DNA of 64,000 nucleotides from Marinobacterium iners (GTDB taxonomy: Bacteria; Pseudomonadota; Gammaproteobacteria; Pseudomonadales; Balneatricaceae). The stretch lies in contig NZ_CP022297.1 in the NCBI RefSeq assembly GCF_017310015.1, positions 2,356,001 to 2,420,000 of the forward strand, in the 5' to 3' direction. Below, piece after piece: positions 1 through 7,340 of the stretch (the first letter of the stretch is position 1; every line of letters begins with the position of its first letter). The notes beneath the pieces are model-generated. The model was not told the DNA's origin, ran no database searches, and saw only the letters and a list, made by a program, of their open reading frames with translations. Both the position numbers and the translations under genes were made by a program.

Positions 1-1
1 C

Positions 2-469
2 CTTTTTGCCTCTAGATCGGTTATGCCATGCGAGACGGTAACCATTACCGACCTCGCAGCAATACCGACTACGCTGCAGAGAGATGTTTTCGTGTTTGAT
101 TACTGGGTGCAAAACGAAGACAGGCATCTGGGTGAAACGGCAGGCAACGTGAACTTACTATTCCAGCCACACTCTCAGTCTCTTCAGGTTATAGACTTCA
201 ATTTGGCGTTTGCTGACGATTTCAACCCGAGCGATATGAACACCCACGTGTTCCGTAACGCGCTTGCGAACAAGCCCATAGATCTCGATGACCAAAGCAA
301 TTACGGGGCACGTTTTGAGAAGTGCATAGCTGAATTAGAGGTTTTCATTAGCGCCATTCCTGACGAGTGGATAGAATACTCGCCCTCATCCAGTGCTATT
401 CTGCAAAGGATCAGGGAACAGCTTTCAAGATACAGAAGGGATGATTTTTGGGGAGGTCTGACATGGTAA
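2..469 (+). CDS. HipA-like kinase-fold protein, 5'-truncated by window edge
   Basis: The reading frame is open to the left edge, so the first part of the gene lies outside the window; an in-frame ATG at 23 is only an internal candidate start. The visible 150 or so residues match the C-terminal lobe of HipA-like kinases. A conserved stretch FDYWVQNEDRH (catalytic-loop-like D and N) is followed by GNVNLLF and then VIDFNLAF, whose D corresponds to the metal-binding DFG-like position. The downstream gene is a DUF3037 protein whose start overlaps this stop codon. HipA_2 and DUF3037 proteins commonly sit as a pair, which supports the call. Role and target are unknown; a toxin or stress kinase is possible but not shown. 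Confidence 0.7.
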   Translation, partial: LFASRSVMPCETVTITDLAAIPTTLQRDVFVFDYWVQNEDRHLGETAGNVNLLFQPHSQSLQVIDFNLAFADDFNPSDMNTHVFRNALANKPIDLDDQSNYGARFEKCIAELEVFISAIPDEWIEYSPSSSAILQRIREQLSRYRRDDFWGGLTW

Positions 470-1278
470 AGCATGCATGCCAGTACAAGATTGTGCGCTT
501 TGCGCCATTCGCTGAGACAGAAGAGTTTGCCAACATCGGCATCGTTCTTTTCTGCCCGGCCTCCGCACGCCTTGAATTTAAGTTCGCCAATGCTCGCTTT
601 GGTCGCGTAACCACCTTCTTCGAAGGACTTGAGGCTGACGTGTACAAGAACGTCATCTACGGACTGCGTAATGAGTTCACACGCATTCAGAACCTGCTGG
701 CCCAAGAGAGCAAGCACACTGCGCAGGCTGTCTTTACAGAGCTGACACGGACAAAAGGTGGCGTTGTTCAGTTTTCTGACATGAGAGCCGTACTTACTGG
801 CGATGTAACTTGCCAGCTTGATATGCTATTCGATCATTACGTTAATCGCAGCTTTAACACGCCCGTATACCGGGAGAAAGTGCTTGAGCGCAACGTAAAG
901 GAAAGCCTCAAAAGACTGAGCCTGGACAGGGTATACAAGAAAGCGGGGCTCAGCGCAGGCCTATATGAAATCACCTTGCCTTTTGTTCGGCAGACTGGCA
1001 ACCAAACCAAGGGGGCTATAAAGCCTCTGGCATTTGACCAGAAAACTACCGGCAAAGCTGTTGAGCACGCTGACCTATGGTTAAGTCGGGCTGAACACCT
1101 GATTTCTAACAGCATTGACGCGGGCAGCCTGATGTTTGCGCTGGATATCAGCCACACTGAAGACGAACGGCTCAGGGACTATCTGAAAATGTTTCAGGAC
1201 AAGCTCGAAGATATTGGTATTCACACAGCGGATACCAGCGACAGCCGAAGCATTGCAGAGTTTGCACAGACTCACTGA
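463..1278 (+). CDS. DUF3037 family protein
   Basis: This protein of about 271 residues begins MVKHACQYKIVRFAP and has the ANIGIVLFCP segment typical of DUF3037 proteins. The ATG at 463 is preferred over the ATG at 448 because GGGGAGG lies at the right distance upstream. The start overlaps the stop of the HipA-like gene by 7 bases, implying translational coupling. DUF3037 has no established biochemical role; it recurs next to HipA_2 kinases, so a partner or antidote role is an inference. GC content resembles the flanking phage genes. Confidence 0.72.
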   Translation: MVKHACQYKIVRFAPFAETEEFANIGIVLFCPASARLEFKFANARFGRVTTFFEGLEADVYKNVIYGLRNEFTRIQNLLAQESKHTAQAVFTELTRTKGGVVQFSDMRAVLTGDVTCQLDMLFDHYVNRSFNTPVYREKVLERNVKESLKRLSLDRVYKKAGLSAGLYEITLPFVRQTGNQTKGAIKPLAFDQKTTGKAVEHADLWLSRAEHLISNSIDAGSLMFALDISHTEDERLRDYLKMFQDKLEDIGIHTADTSDSRSIAEFAQTH

Positions 1279-1341
1279 TACAGCTTTCTCAATGTCGAGC
1301 CCGCTCCGGCGGGTTCTTTGTTTCAGGCTTCAGCGCCGCCC

Positions 1342-1821
1342 CTACAACACCAACTCCATCCCCATCACCGCATCCTCGCCCAGTACGCGAATCAGCCAGT
1401 CGTAAGCATCGTACCGCTTGCTCTTCATCAGGATCATGGTATCCAGCTTGGCCAGGTCAAAGTACCGGTATTCATCACGGTACGAGCAATGCCCCAGCAT
1501 GAATACGTGCCCGCTCGGGTGGTGTAAAACTTCCCGGACTTGAACTTGGCGACGATGCCCGTGGTAGGTGAAGGTGACGGCCAGAGGATCGCCAGACCAA
1601 ACGGAGCGGAGCTCTGATTCCCACTGGGCAATATCAAATTCTTTCCTGCTTTTCGGGCCGCCACTCTGCCAATCGGTTTGCTCGACAGTCTTCACCCTGA
1701 ATCCTATCTGGGGTTCTGTGTTTCCCGCGCCCCGTGCCTTTGCTGGATTGGATTTGCTCTTACCAGAGCTCAGCTTGCCGATAATCCACAGCACCAACAC
1801 CGTGCCGATGATCCACTCCAT
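1342..1821 (-). CDS. Single-pass membrane protein with WYL-like C-terminal domain
   Basis: The product has 159 residues. Residues 2 to 17 form one hydrophobic helix. A charged linker follows, then a beta-rich domain reading VTFTYHGHRRQVQVREV and later FMLGHCSYRDEYRYFDLAKLD. That order (substitution of surface bases, a 'YLLGyc' strand, an 'R-x-F-x-L-d-r-I' end) resembles WYL ligand-binding domains, seen mostly in regulators of defence and phage genes. There is no HTH here, so it would be a membrane-tethered sensor rather than a transcription factor. Its start lies 7 bases from the stop of the next minus-strand gene. Assignment is by pattern only. Confidence 0.55.
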   Translation of the reverse strand: MEWIIGTVLVLWIIGKLSSGKSKSNPAKARGAGNTEPQIGFRVKTVEQTDWQSGGPKSRKEFDIAQWESELRSVWSGDPLAVTFTYHGHRRQVQVREVLHHPSGHVFMLGHCSYRDEYRYFDLAKLDTMILMKSKRYDAYDWLIRVLGEDAVMGMELVL

Positions 1822-1827
1822 GTCGCT

Positions 1828-2136
1828 TCATCCCTGATCGTTGTGGTCCTTCAGCCCAAGCGCTATCGCATAGCAGCTCGGAACAGACTCCATGCTCATT
1901 TTCAGCCGCGCCACTGGCAACCCGACATACTTCGCAGCAAAGGCTGAGCCCATAGCCTGACCAGCTGTCCCGTTTTTTCCAGAATGCTCTTGAACAACAT
2001 CCAAAACCATTTTGCGTGCAGCAGCCTCGCAAGGCGATAGCGCCTTGTAGCGAATCAGAAAGTATCCGTGGGTAAGCAGAACAGCAGCGAGAATGGCTGA
2101 TATGACACGTTTTCCGGGGGTTGGCTTTGCGCTCAT
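1828..2136 (-). CDS. Small membrane-anchored protein of unknown function
   Basis: A 102-residue protein whose residues 11 to 28 are hydrophobic (one N-terminal membrane anchor or uncleaved signal), followed by a soluble part with two cysteines. It is probably co-transcribed with the WYL-like gene downstream. It is divergent from the LuxR-type gene at 2299, and the operator between them could serve both directions. I do not recognise a family. Confidence 0.5.
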   Translation of the reverse strand: MSAKPTPGKRVISAILAAVLLTHGYFLIRYKALSPCEAAARKMVLDVVQEHSGKNGTAGQAMGSAFAAKYVGLPVARLKMSMESVPSCYAIALGLKDHNDQG

Positions 2137-2224
2137 GACTACTCCTTGCTTGCCTGGGTGCGCGACTTCCTACTGCGCAAAGCACACCTTACCGAACCTG
2201 TTTGATTGAATCACCAAAATAAAT

Positions 2225-2266
2225 ATTACCAATGGTGTTGACTATTAATAATACCGTTGGTAATTT
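2225..2266 (+). promoter_or_regulatory. Operator-promoter of the phage early operon
   Basis: ATTACCAATGGT (2225-2236) and ACCGTTGGTAAT (2253-2264) form an 11-of-12 inverted repeat with a 16-base spacer. TTGACT (2238-2243) and TAATTT (2261-2266) make a -35/-10 pair with 17-base spacing. One half-site therefore lies just upstream of the -35 and the other overlaps the -10, a typical repressor arrangement. The start of the controlled gene is 33 bases downstream. No repressor of this operator was recognised within the window. Confidence 0.7.
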
Positions 2267-2298
2267 TAAGTCACACAACAGGCAATGAGGCACCCACC

Positions 2299-2757
2299 AT
2301 GATCACACGCACTGAACACGGCTACGCCCTCGGCCACTGGGAGGGCATCCCAACCCTGCTGGAGTCAGGCCGCAAGCTGACACCGGGTGAAGTCCGTGCC
2401 GCCGTCTGCCGGGCCAATGGCCTCAATGCTGCCGATGCTGGCCGCGAGCTCCACTGCTCGAAGAACACCGTCTACCAGTACTGGAAGAGCATCTACTTCA
2501 AGACCGGCTGTGACGATGTGGTGGTGGCAATCAACAAAATGATCGAGGTCGGCGCCCTGCACCGCCTGCAGCTGCTGCTGATCGTGGTGGCGCTGTTCGG
2601 TGCCGCGGTGTCCGGCAGTGACGATGTACTGCGCCCACGTGGCCAGGCACGCATCACCGCCCGCACTGGCCGTACCCGCCGTGACGAGCTGTGCGAGATC
2701 GGCAGCGGCCCTGATGGGTCGATCCCGTCTACCACTCACTTGGGGGCACTGTCATGA
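2299..2757 (+). CDS. LuxR-type HTH protein
   Basis: The product has 152 residues counted from the ATG at 2299. The ORF could start at 2257, but the operator overlaps that start, so the later ATG is chosen. Residues 26 to 85 carry a GerE-like helix-turn-helix: LTPGEVRAAVCRANGL, then AADAGRELHCSKNTVYQYW and a following helix. A hydrophobic stretch LLLIVVALFGAAVSG comes next, which is unusual for a LuxR HTH protein and may be a membrane helix. It is the first gene after the operator-promoter and overlaps the next start by 4 bases (ATGA). A role as early or late regulator is inferred. Confidence 0.62.
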   Translation: MITRTEHGYALGHWEGIPTLLESGRKLTPGEVRAAVCRANGLNAADAGRELHCSKNTVYQYWKSIYFKTGCDDVVVAINKMIEVGALHRLQLLLIVVALFGAAVSGSDDVLRPRGQARITARTGRTRRDELCEIGSGPDGSIPSTTHLGALS

Positions 2758-2918
2758 GCGCTATCGAAGCGGTTTTCCAGTTGTATCTGATGCTGGTGGG
2801 TTTGATCAGTGTATTCGTCGCGGGCTGGGTAATGGTCACTGCTGGCTTCTGCCTGCGGGCTGTGTTCAAGCGCGAGCCAATACGACCAGTTTTGAAAATG
2901 ATGATGGAGGAATGGTGA
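2754..2918 (+). CDS. 54-residue membrane protein
   Basis: The ATG at 2754 overlaps the upstream stop as ATGA, and its own stop overlaps the next ATG at 2918 as TGATG. The peptide has a long hydrophobic segment, residues 8 to 34, and a basic C-terminal tail. Overlap on both sides is the pattern of the whole operon and is the main support for its being a gene. Function is unknown. Confidence 0.5.
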   Translation: MSAIEAVFQLYLMLVGLISVFVAGWVMVTAGFCLRAVFKREPIRPVLKMMMEEW

Positions 2919-3220
2919 TGCTGGACAGCACCGAAAAACATGCAGCTGAGGCCGTGGAGCTTGTACCCAACTCGGCCTGCAAGCCCCGGCCAATAACTGA
3001 TACCGAGCTGCTCGATAAAGCTATGAGCAAAATGAAAGAGATTGCGGACGAGAACTATCGCTTACGCACAGCCATCAAGGCGGTTGCTTCAGCCAACGAA
3101 AGCAACTTCAACGCAACATTGGCCACCGCCATCGAGCTGGCAACAGCGCCAGTGCCCTACACGCTGGCTGATTTTCTGCCAGCGCTACGCCACCCCCGTT
3201 CAATCAAGGAGCCCTCATGA
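2918..3220 (+). CDS. Phage operon protein of unknown function
   Basis: A protein of about 100 residues. ATG at 2918 is preferred over 2912 because GGAGG at 906-910 is then about 7 bases away. The middle (MSKMKEIADENYRLRTAIK) looks like a short coiled coil, and the C-terminus reads LADFLPALRHPR. The stop overlaps the next ATG (ATGA at 3217-3220). No family recognised. Confidence 0.55.
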   Translation: MLDSTEKHAAEAVELVPNSACKPRPITDTELLDKAMSKMKEIADENYRLRTAIKAVASANESNFNATLATAIELATAPVPYTLADFLPALRHPRSIKEPS

Positions 3221-3450
3221 AAACGCTGACCCTGTACGCCTATACCTGGGCGATCGGTGACACCGAAACCGTGAGCTACCGAGTATTCCCGATTGAGCCG
3301 GACGAAATTCGGCTGGGCATGATCCCGCTGGCTGAAATCGAAGTGGATATTTCCCTGCCTGATCCCGTGGCACTGGAGGCCGCCAAGAAGCGTGGCGTTG
3401 CACTGTTCCTGGCTGCACAGAAGATCCGCGAACAGGAGAAAGCCGCATGA
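3217..3450 (+). CDS. Small phage protein of unknown function
   Basis: The product is 77 residues long, coupled by 4-base ATGA overlaps to both neighbours. It begins MKTLTLYAYTWAIGDTETV and ends in a charged helix. It sits immediately upstream of the RecE-like nuclease gene. No catalytic motif is visible and no family was recognised. Confidence 0.55.
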   Translation: MKTLTLYAYTWAIGDTETVSYRVFPIEPDEIRLGMIPLAEIEVDISLPDPVALEAAKKRGVALFLAAQKIREQEKAA

Positions 3451-4328
3451 ATGCCCCGGCCAACCCTTTCGACCTGCAGCTGCAGCCGGACGATGCACCA
3501 GTGATCCCCGGTCCCGGCTTATTTACCGGTCTGAGCAATGCCGAATACCACTCTGGCCCCGGCATCAGCAAGAGCGGCCTGGATCTGGTCGCGCACTGCC
3601 CCTCCTCCCTGCCCTGGTCAAAAGCGGCCCCGGTGGATGAGGTGAAGACCAAAGCGCTGGACTTCGGCACAGCCCTGCACTGCCTGCTGCTGGAGCCGCA
3701 TGAGTTCGACAAGCAATTCATCGTGGCACCGGAGTTCAACCGCCGCACCAATGACGGTAAGGCCGAGTGGGAAGCGTTCCAGATCGAGCATGACAACAAG
3801 ATCATCCTGACTGCCGACGAGTGGCGTCAGCTGCAGATCATGCTCGACAGCGTTCAGGCGCACCCGACAGCGCGCTGGATCTTCGAACAGCAGGGCATGA
3901 ACGAGGCGTCCATCTACTGGACCGATGAGCAGACCGGCGAGCTGTGCCGGGTGCGTCCTGACCGCATCCTGATCGACCACCACATCATCGTGGATGTGAA
4001 GAAGGTCGACGGGCTGGAGCGGTTCGAGAAGCACGTCGAGGAGTTCCGCTACCACGTTCAGCACGCCATGTACTGCGAGGGCTACAAGCAGCACTTCGGC
4101 ATAGAGCCACAGTTCCTATTCCTGGCAGTCAGCTCCAGCGTCAGCGCCGGTCGTTACGCCGTGGATGTAGTTGACCTGCCACCGGACTGGGTGCAACGCG
4201 GCCATGAACTGTACCGCGAAGCGCTCGAAACCTATCACCAGTGCCGGGTCAACGATGACTGGGTACACATCCGCCGCCTGGAAAGACCGGGCTGGGCGGT
4301 GCGCAACGATGAACGGAGACTTTCATGA
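3447..4328 (+). CDS. RecE/exonuclease VIII-like PD-(D/E)xK exonuclease
   Basis: This 293-residue protein should resect DNA ends to give 3' single-stranded tails for the annealing protein RecT encoded next. Evidence: NAEYHSGPGISKSGLDL near residue 30, DFGTALHCLLLEP near residue 75, then VRPDRILI and IVDVKKVD, giving the D...(D)xK order of the PD-(D/E)xK fold, and the following Q-rich helix HVQHAMYCEGY, as in DUF3799/YqaJ-type phage nucleases. It overlaps recT by 4 bases. Family knowledge plus gene order make this a firm call. Confidence 0.85.
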   Translation: MNAPANPFDLQLQPDDAPVIPGPGLFTGLSNAEYHSGPGISKSGLDLVAHCPSSLPWSKAAPVDEVKTKALDFGTALHCLLLEPHEFDKQFIVAPEFNRRTNDGKAEWEAFQIEHDNKIILTADEWRQLQIMLDSVQAHPTARWIFEQQGMNEASIYWTDEQTGELCRVRPDRILIDHHIIVDVKKVDGLERFEKHVEEFRYHVQHAMYCEGYKQHFGIEPQFLFLAVSSSVSAGRYAVDVVDLPPDWVQRGHELYREALETYHQCRVNDDWVHIRRLERPGWAVRNDERRLS

Positions 4329-5296
4329 ACCAGAACACCATGCAGGCCTACCAGCAGCCACAGGCCGTTGCTGACTACCAGCCAGACATGCAGGCCCCTT
4401 ACGCCACGCATACGGCCAATATGCTCATGAACCCGCAGATCATGGGCCAGATCCAGAAGTTTGCCGAAGTGATGTCCACCGGCCGCTCCACTGTGCCCAA
4501 GCATCTGCAGGGCAGCATGGGCGATTGCATGGCAGTGACCATGCAGGCCGCGCAGTGGGGCATGAACCCCTTCGCTGTGGCGCAGAAGACACACCTGGTC
4601 AACGGCACCTTGGGTTATGAGGCACAGCTGGTCAATGCGGTGATCAGTTCTTCCCGCGCCATTCAGGGCCGCTTCAAGTACGAGTACGGTGGTGACTGGC
4701 TGAATGAGTCCAAGAAGGATGCCTGGGTGCGTACCGGCGCCGTGTTGGCCGGTGAAACCGATATCACTTGGGGCGAGCCGGTGTACCTGCACACCATCAC
4801 GACCAAGAACAGCCCGCTCTGGAAGACCAACCCCAAGCAGCAGGCCGCATACCTCGCCGTGAAATACTGGGCACGCATGTACTGCCCTGACGTGATCTTG
4901 GGCGTCTACACGCCAGACGAGCTGCACGACCGCACCCCGGTCGAGCGCGAAATCAATCCCGTTGATACCGGCACTCAGGCTTCATCGCTCAAGAACCGGA
5001 TGAAGAAAACCCGTGCCCCGATCGATGCAGAATCAGCACCGGCCCAGCAACCAACCCAACAGACGCAGCAAAGCATGCCGGACTTTGGTGAGCCCCAGCA
5101 GCAACCAGCTCAGGACTACTCCAGCGCGATTCAGACCATGATCGATGGCGTGAAGGAATGTACCAGCATTGAAGAGCTCAGCCAGTGGGGACAGGACATC
5201 GGTGAGTTTGCCGAAGACCACCCGGAAGTCGATCTGATTGAAGTGAAGCGGGCCTACCAGGCCAAGAAAAATGCCCTGACTGGAGATCACGCATGA
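4325..5296 (+). CDS. recT: RecT-family single-strand annealing protein
   Basis: The 323-residue product would anneal complementary single strands made by the RecE-like nuclease. The core PKHLQGSMGDCMAVTMQAAQWGMNP, LVNGTLGYEAQL and the AAYLAVKYWARMYCPDVILGVYTPDEL block are hallmark RecT segments. The C-terminal 90 residues are a Q/P-rich linker and a small acidic helix, a variable region in this family. It overlaps recE upstream and the DUF1351-like gene downstream by 4 bases each. Confidence 0.9.
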   Translation: MNQNTMQAYQQPQAVADYQPDMQAPYATHTANMLMNPQIMGQIQKFAEVMSTGRSTVPKHLQGSMGDCMAVTMQAAQWGMNPFAVAQKTHLVNGTLGYEAQLVNAVISSSRAIQGRFKYEYGGDWLNESKKDAWVRTGAVLAGETDITWGEPVYLHTITTKNSPLWKTNPKQQAAYLAVKYWARMYCPDVILGVYTPDELHDRTPVEREINPVDTGTQASSLKNRMKKTRAPIDAESAPAQQPTQQTQQSMPDFGEPQQQPAQDYSSAIQTMIDGVKECTSIEELSQWGQDIGEFAEDHPEVDLIEVKRAYQAKKNALTGDHA

Positions 5297-6402
5297 ACGC
5301 ACCCGTAACCGAAGCCACCGCCATGATCAGCGTCAGTGCCACCCCTGCTGCCATCGCGTTCAACTTTGAGGAAACCCGTGCCTGGCTTGAAAGTGAGCTG
5401 GAACAGTACGACGTAGTGGTCACCGCCGACACCCTTGCCGATTGCAAAAAGCTGGCCACCGAGCTGAACAAACTGGCTGCCGAGATCAGCAAGCGCCGCC
5501 GTGAAGCCGTTGCAGAGGTGAGCGCACCGATCAAAGACTTCGAGGGCAAAGCCAAGTCCCTGGAACAGATGTGCAAGGACGGTCGGCAGCGACTGCTGGA
5601 CCAGGTGCAGGTGTTCGAGGATGAGACCAAGGCCAAAGCCAAAGCGGCACTGGAAGCGGCCCGATCTGCCATGTGGGCTGAGCAGGAAGTGGCCGAGGAG
5701 TTCCGCCGCGCACAGATCGATGACCTGGTGAAACTCAGCACCCTGACCAAGACCGGCAAGCTGTCGGCAGTGGCCAAGCAGGAACTGCTGATCCGTGTGA
5801 ACGCAGACCTCAAGCTCCAGCAGCAGACCCAGATCCGCCTGCACCTGCTTGAGAACGACAGCTACCGCGCCGGACTGGCAGCACCGTTGACCCGGGCTCA
5901 CGTTGAAACCTTCCTGTTTGCCTCTGACGAAGAGTACAGCCAGCGCCTGCAAACCATGATCGCCTCCGAGCTGGAGCGCCAGAAGGTGGCCGAAGAACGC
6001 AGCCGCAAGCGATTCGAAGAAGAGCAGCGCCGTGCCGAAGAGAGCCAACAGCGCAAGGCTGACGCAGACCGCCGCCGAGTGGAGGCGGAACAGCAGGCCC
6101 AGCAGCAGACGGCACAGCCTGAACCTGAACCTCAGCCGTCAGCGCCGCAGCAATATGAAAACGAGCCTGCTTATCAAGCCGAACCGGCACCTGCACCTGC
6201 ATCGACAGCGGTTGCGCAGAAGCATGCCTACGGCCCACTGGATAATCCAGCAGCAGCCGCCATCGCCAAATGCACTCAGGCAGAGGCTGAGGCACAGGCC
6301 ATCCAGCTGTCAGCCAACGCCATGACAGAAGCATTCGGTATCTGGGTACCGGGTGAACTGATCGCCATCGCCTATGGCGGTGCCATTTTCCGCAAGCCGT
6401 AA
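5293..6402 (+). CDS. DUF1351-like coiled-coil phage protein
   Basis: A 369-residue protein. Residues about 25 to 130 resemble the DUF1351 family that accompanies RecT-type genes. A long basic/acidic coiled coil spans roughly 215 to 275, followed by a Q/E/P-rich linker and a short C-terminal domain ending in GGAIFRKP. Function is not established; the conserved neighbourhood suggests a role with the recombination pair. The start overlaps the recT stop (ATGA). Confidence 0.6.
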   Translation: MNAPVTEATAMISVSATPAAIAFNFEETRAWLESELEQYDVVVTADTLADCKKLATELNKLAAEISKRRREAVAEVSAPIKDFEGKAKSLEQMCKDGRQRLLDQVQVFEDETKAKAKAALEAARSAMWAEQEVAEEFRRAQIDDLVKLSTLTKTGKLSAVAKQELLIRVNADLKLQQQTQIRLHLLENDSYRAGLAAPLTRAHVETFLFASDEEYSQRLQTMIASELERQKVAEERSRKRFEEEQRRAEESQQRKADADRRRVEAEQQAQQQTAQPEPEPQPSAPQQYENEPAYQAEPAPAPASTAVAQKHAYGPLDNPAAAAIAKCTQAEAEAQAIQLSANAMTEAFGIWVPGELIAIAYGGAIFRKP

Positions 6403-6427
6403 TCATCAACAAGACAGGAACGACCTC

Positions 6428-7066
6428 ATGAACTCTGCAGCCATGATCGATTTTGATGAAACCGTATTCAGCACTTCAGCCCACACCATGCACACCGACC
6501 TGATGGGCGTGGTGATCAACACCTGCAAGGCCCTGCCGAACGTCTGGCAGAAGATGAACGAGGAACAGCAACAAGACTTCATCGACTCAATTGATCGTCA
6601 GATCAAGGAGCTGGTGACCAGCTGCGTGAAAACCATCGCCGCTGACGACCGCCCGTACGTGCTGGGCAAAGTCGACCAGGTGGTATTCAAGCGCGGCATC
6701 GAAGCCAAGCTGTCGATCGAGCGTGACGCTCACCAGGAAGGCGCACCCAGTGGTGCACATGAGTTGGCCGATAACACCGGTGAAATGGTGATGATCATCC
6801 TGCCGGGGCTGGGCGGCTACACAGCATCAGAGGCCGACAAGCCGACCGCGGAAGAAGACCAGCCGGATCTGCTCGACTCTGCCTCCGATGATCTTTACGA
6901 CGAAGCCGTGGCCTTTGCTACCGAAACCGGAACCATCTCGATCTCTGCCCTCCAGCGTGAACTGAGGGTTGGTTACAACCGCGCCGCACGGCTGGTCGAG
7001 ATCATGGAGAAAGCAGGTGTGGTCAGCGAGCTCCAGCATAACGGACAGCGAATGGTACTGGGCTGA
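6428..7066 (+). CDS. Phage protein ending in an FtsK-gamma-like winged helix
   Basis: A protein of 212 residues from the ATG at 6428 (AGGA upstream). The N-terminal 120 residues are unrecognised. The last 60, LYDEAVAFATETGTISISAL then RELRVGYNRAARLVEIMEKAG and a closing strand GQRMVL, match the FtsK gamma domain, a winged helix that reads KOPS-type DNA in the FtsK/SpoIIIE translocases. There is no motor domain, so only the DNA-reading module is present. It may bind specific phage or host sequences. Confidence 0.65.
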   Translation: MNSAAMIDFDETVFSTSAHTMHTDLMGVVINTCKALPNVWQKMNEEQQQDFIDSIDRQIKELVTSCVKTIAADDRPYVLGKVDQVVFKRGIEAKLSIERDAHQEGAPSGAHELADNTGEMVMIILPGLGGYTASEADKPTAEEDQPDLLDSASDDLYDEAVAFATETGTISISALQRELRVGYNRAARLVEIMEKAGVVSELQHNGQRMVLG

Positions 7067-7136
7067 TGCCCTGCCCAACGTGCATTGACGGCATCTGCAG
7101 CAGCAGGTGCCTCACCCAGCAACAAGGAGAAATGAC

Positions 7137-7340
7137 ATGGCAGACGAAGCCGATATCGCCAACGACTACGCCGAGCAGCAGCTCAAGCATTCGCTGCAGA
7201 ACCTGCAGGCCAACAGCACACCGCGACCGATCCCAGATGGATGCTGCCACTGGTGCGCCGATGAACTTGATGGCGCTCGACTGTTCTGCGGCCCCGAGTG
7301 CGCGCAGCGTTATGAGCACAACATGAGGATGCGGGGATGA
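7137..7340 (+). CDS. Small C4 zinc-finger protein (TraR/DksA-like)
   Basis: The product has 67 residues. The ATG at 7137 has AAGGAGA 8 bases upstream. The C-terminal half holds CCHWCADEL then FCGPECAQRYEH, a CxxC...CxxxC pattern spaced as in short TraR/DksA-like or FYVE-like zinc fingers found in phages. The stop overlaps the methyltransferase start (ATGA at 7337). TraR-like RNA polymerase binding is possible but unproven because the acidic tip residues are not evident. Confidence 0.6.
   Translation: MADEADIANDYAEQQLKHSLQNLQANSTPRPIPDGCCHWCADELDGARLFCGPECAQRYEHNMRMRG

Noticed and set aside
1214..1947. Plus-strand ORFs at 1214, 1318, 1568 and 1678
   Set aside because: Overlap the minus-strand WYL-like gene and show shadow composition.
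2365..2739. Minus-strand ORF over the LuxR-type gene
   Set aside because: Shadow of the plus-strand reading frame, which has a clear HTH.
7066..7326. Cys-rich plus-strand ORF starting MPCPTCIDGIC
   Set aside because: After 7137 it runs in another frame through the zinc-finger gene that has a good RBS and overlaps the methyltransferase start; only a short leader peptide could remain.
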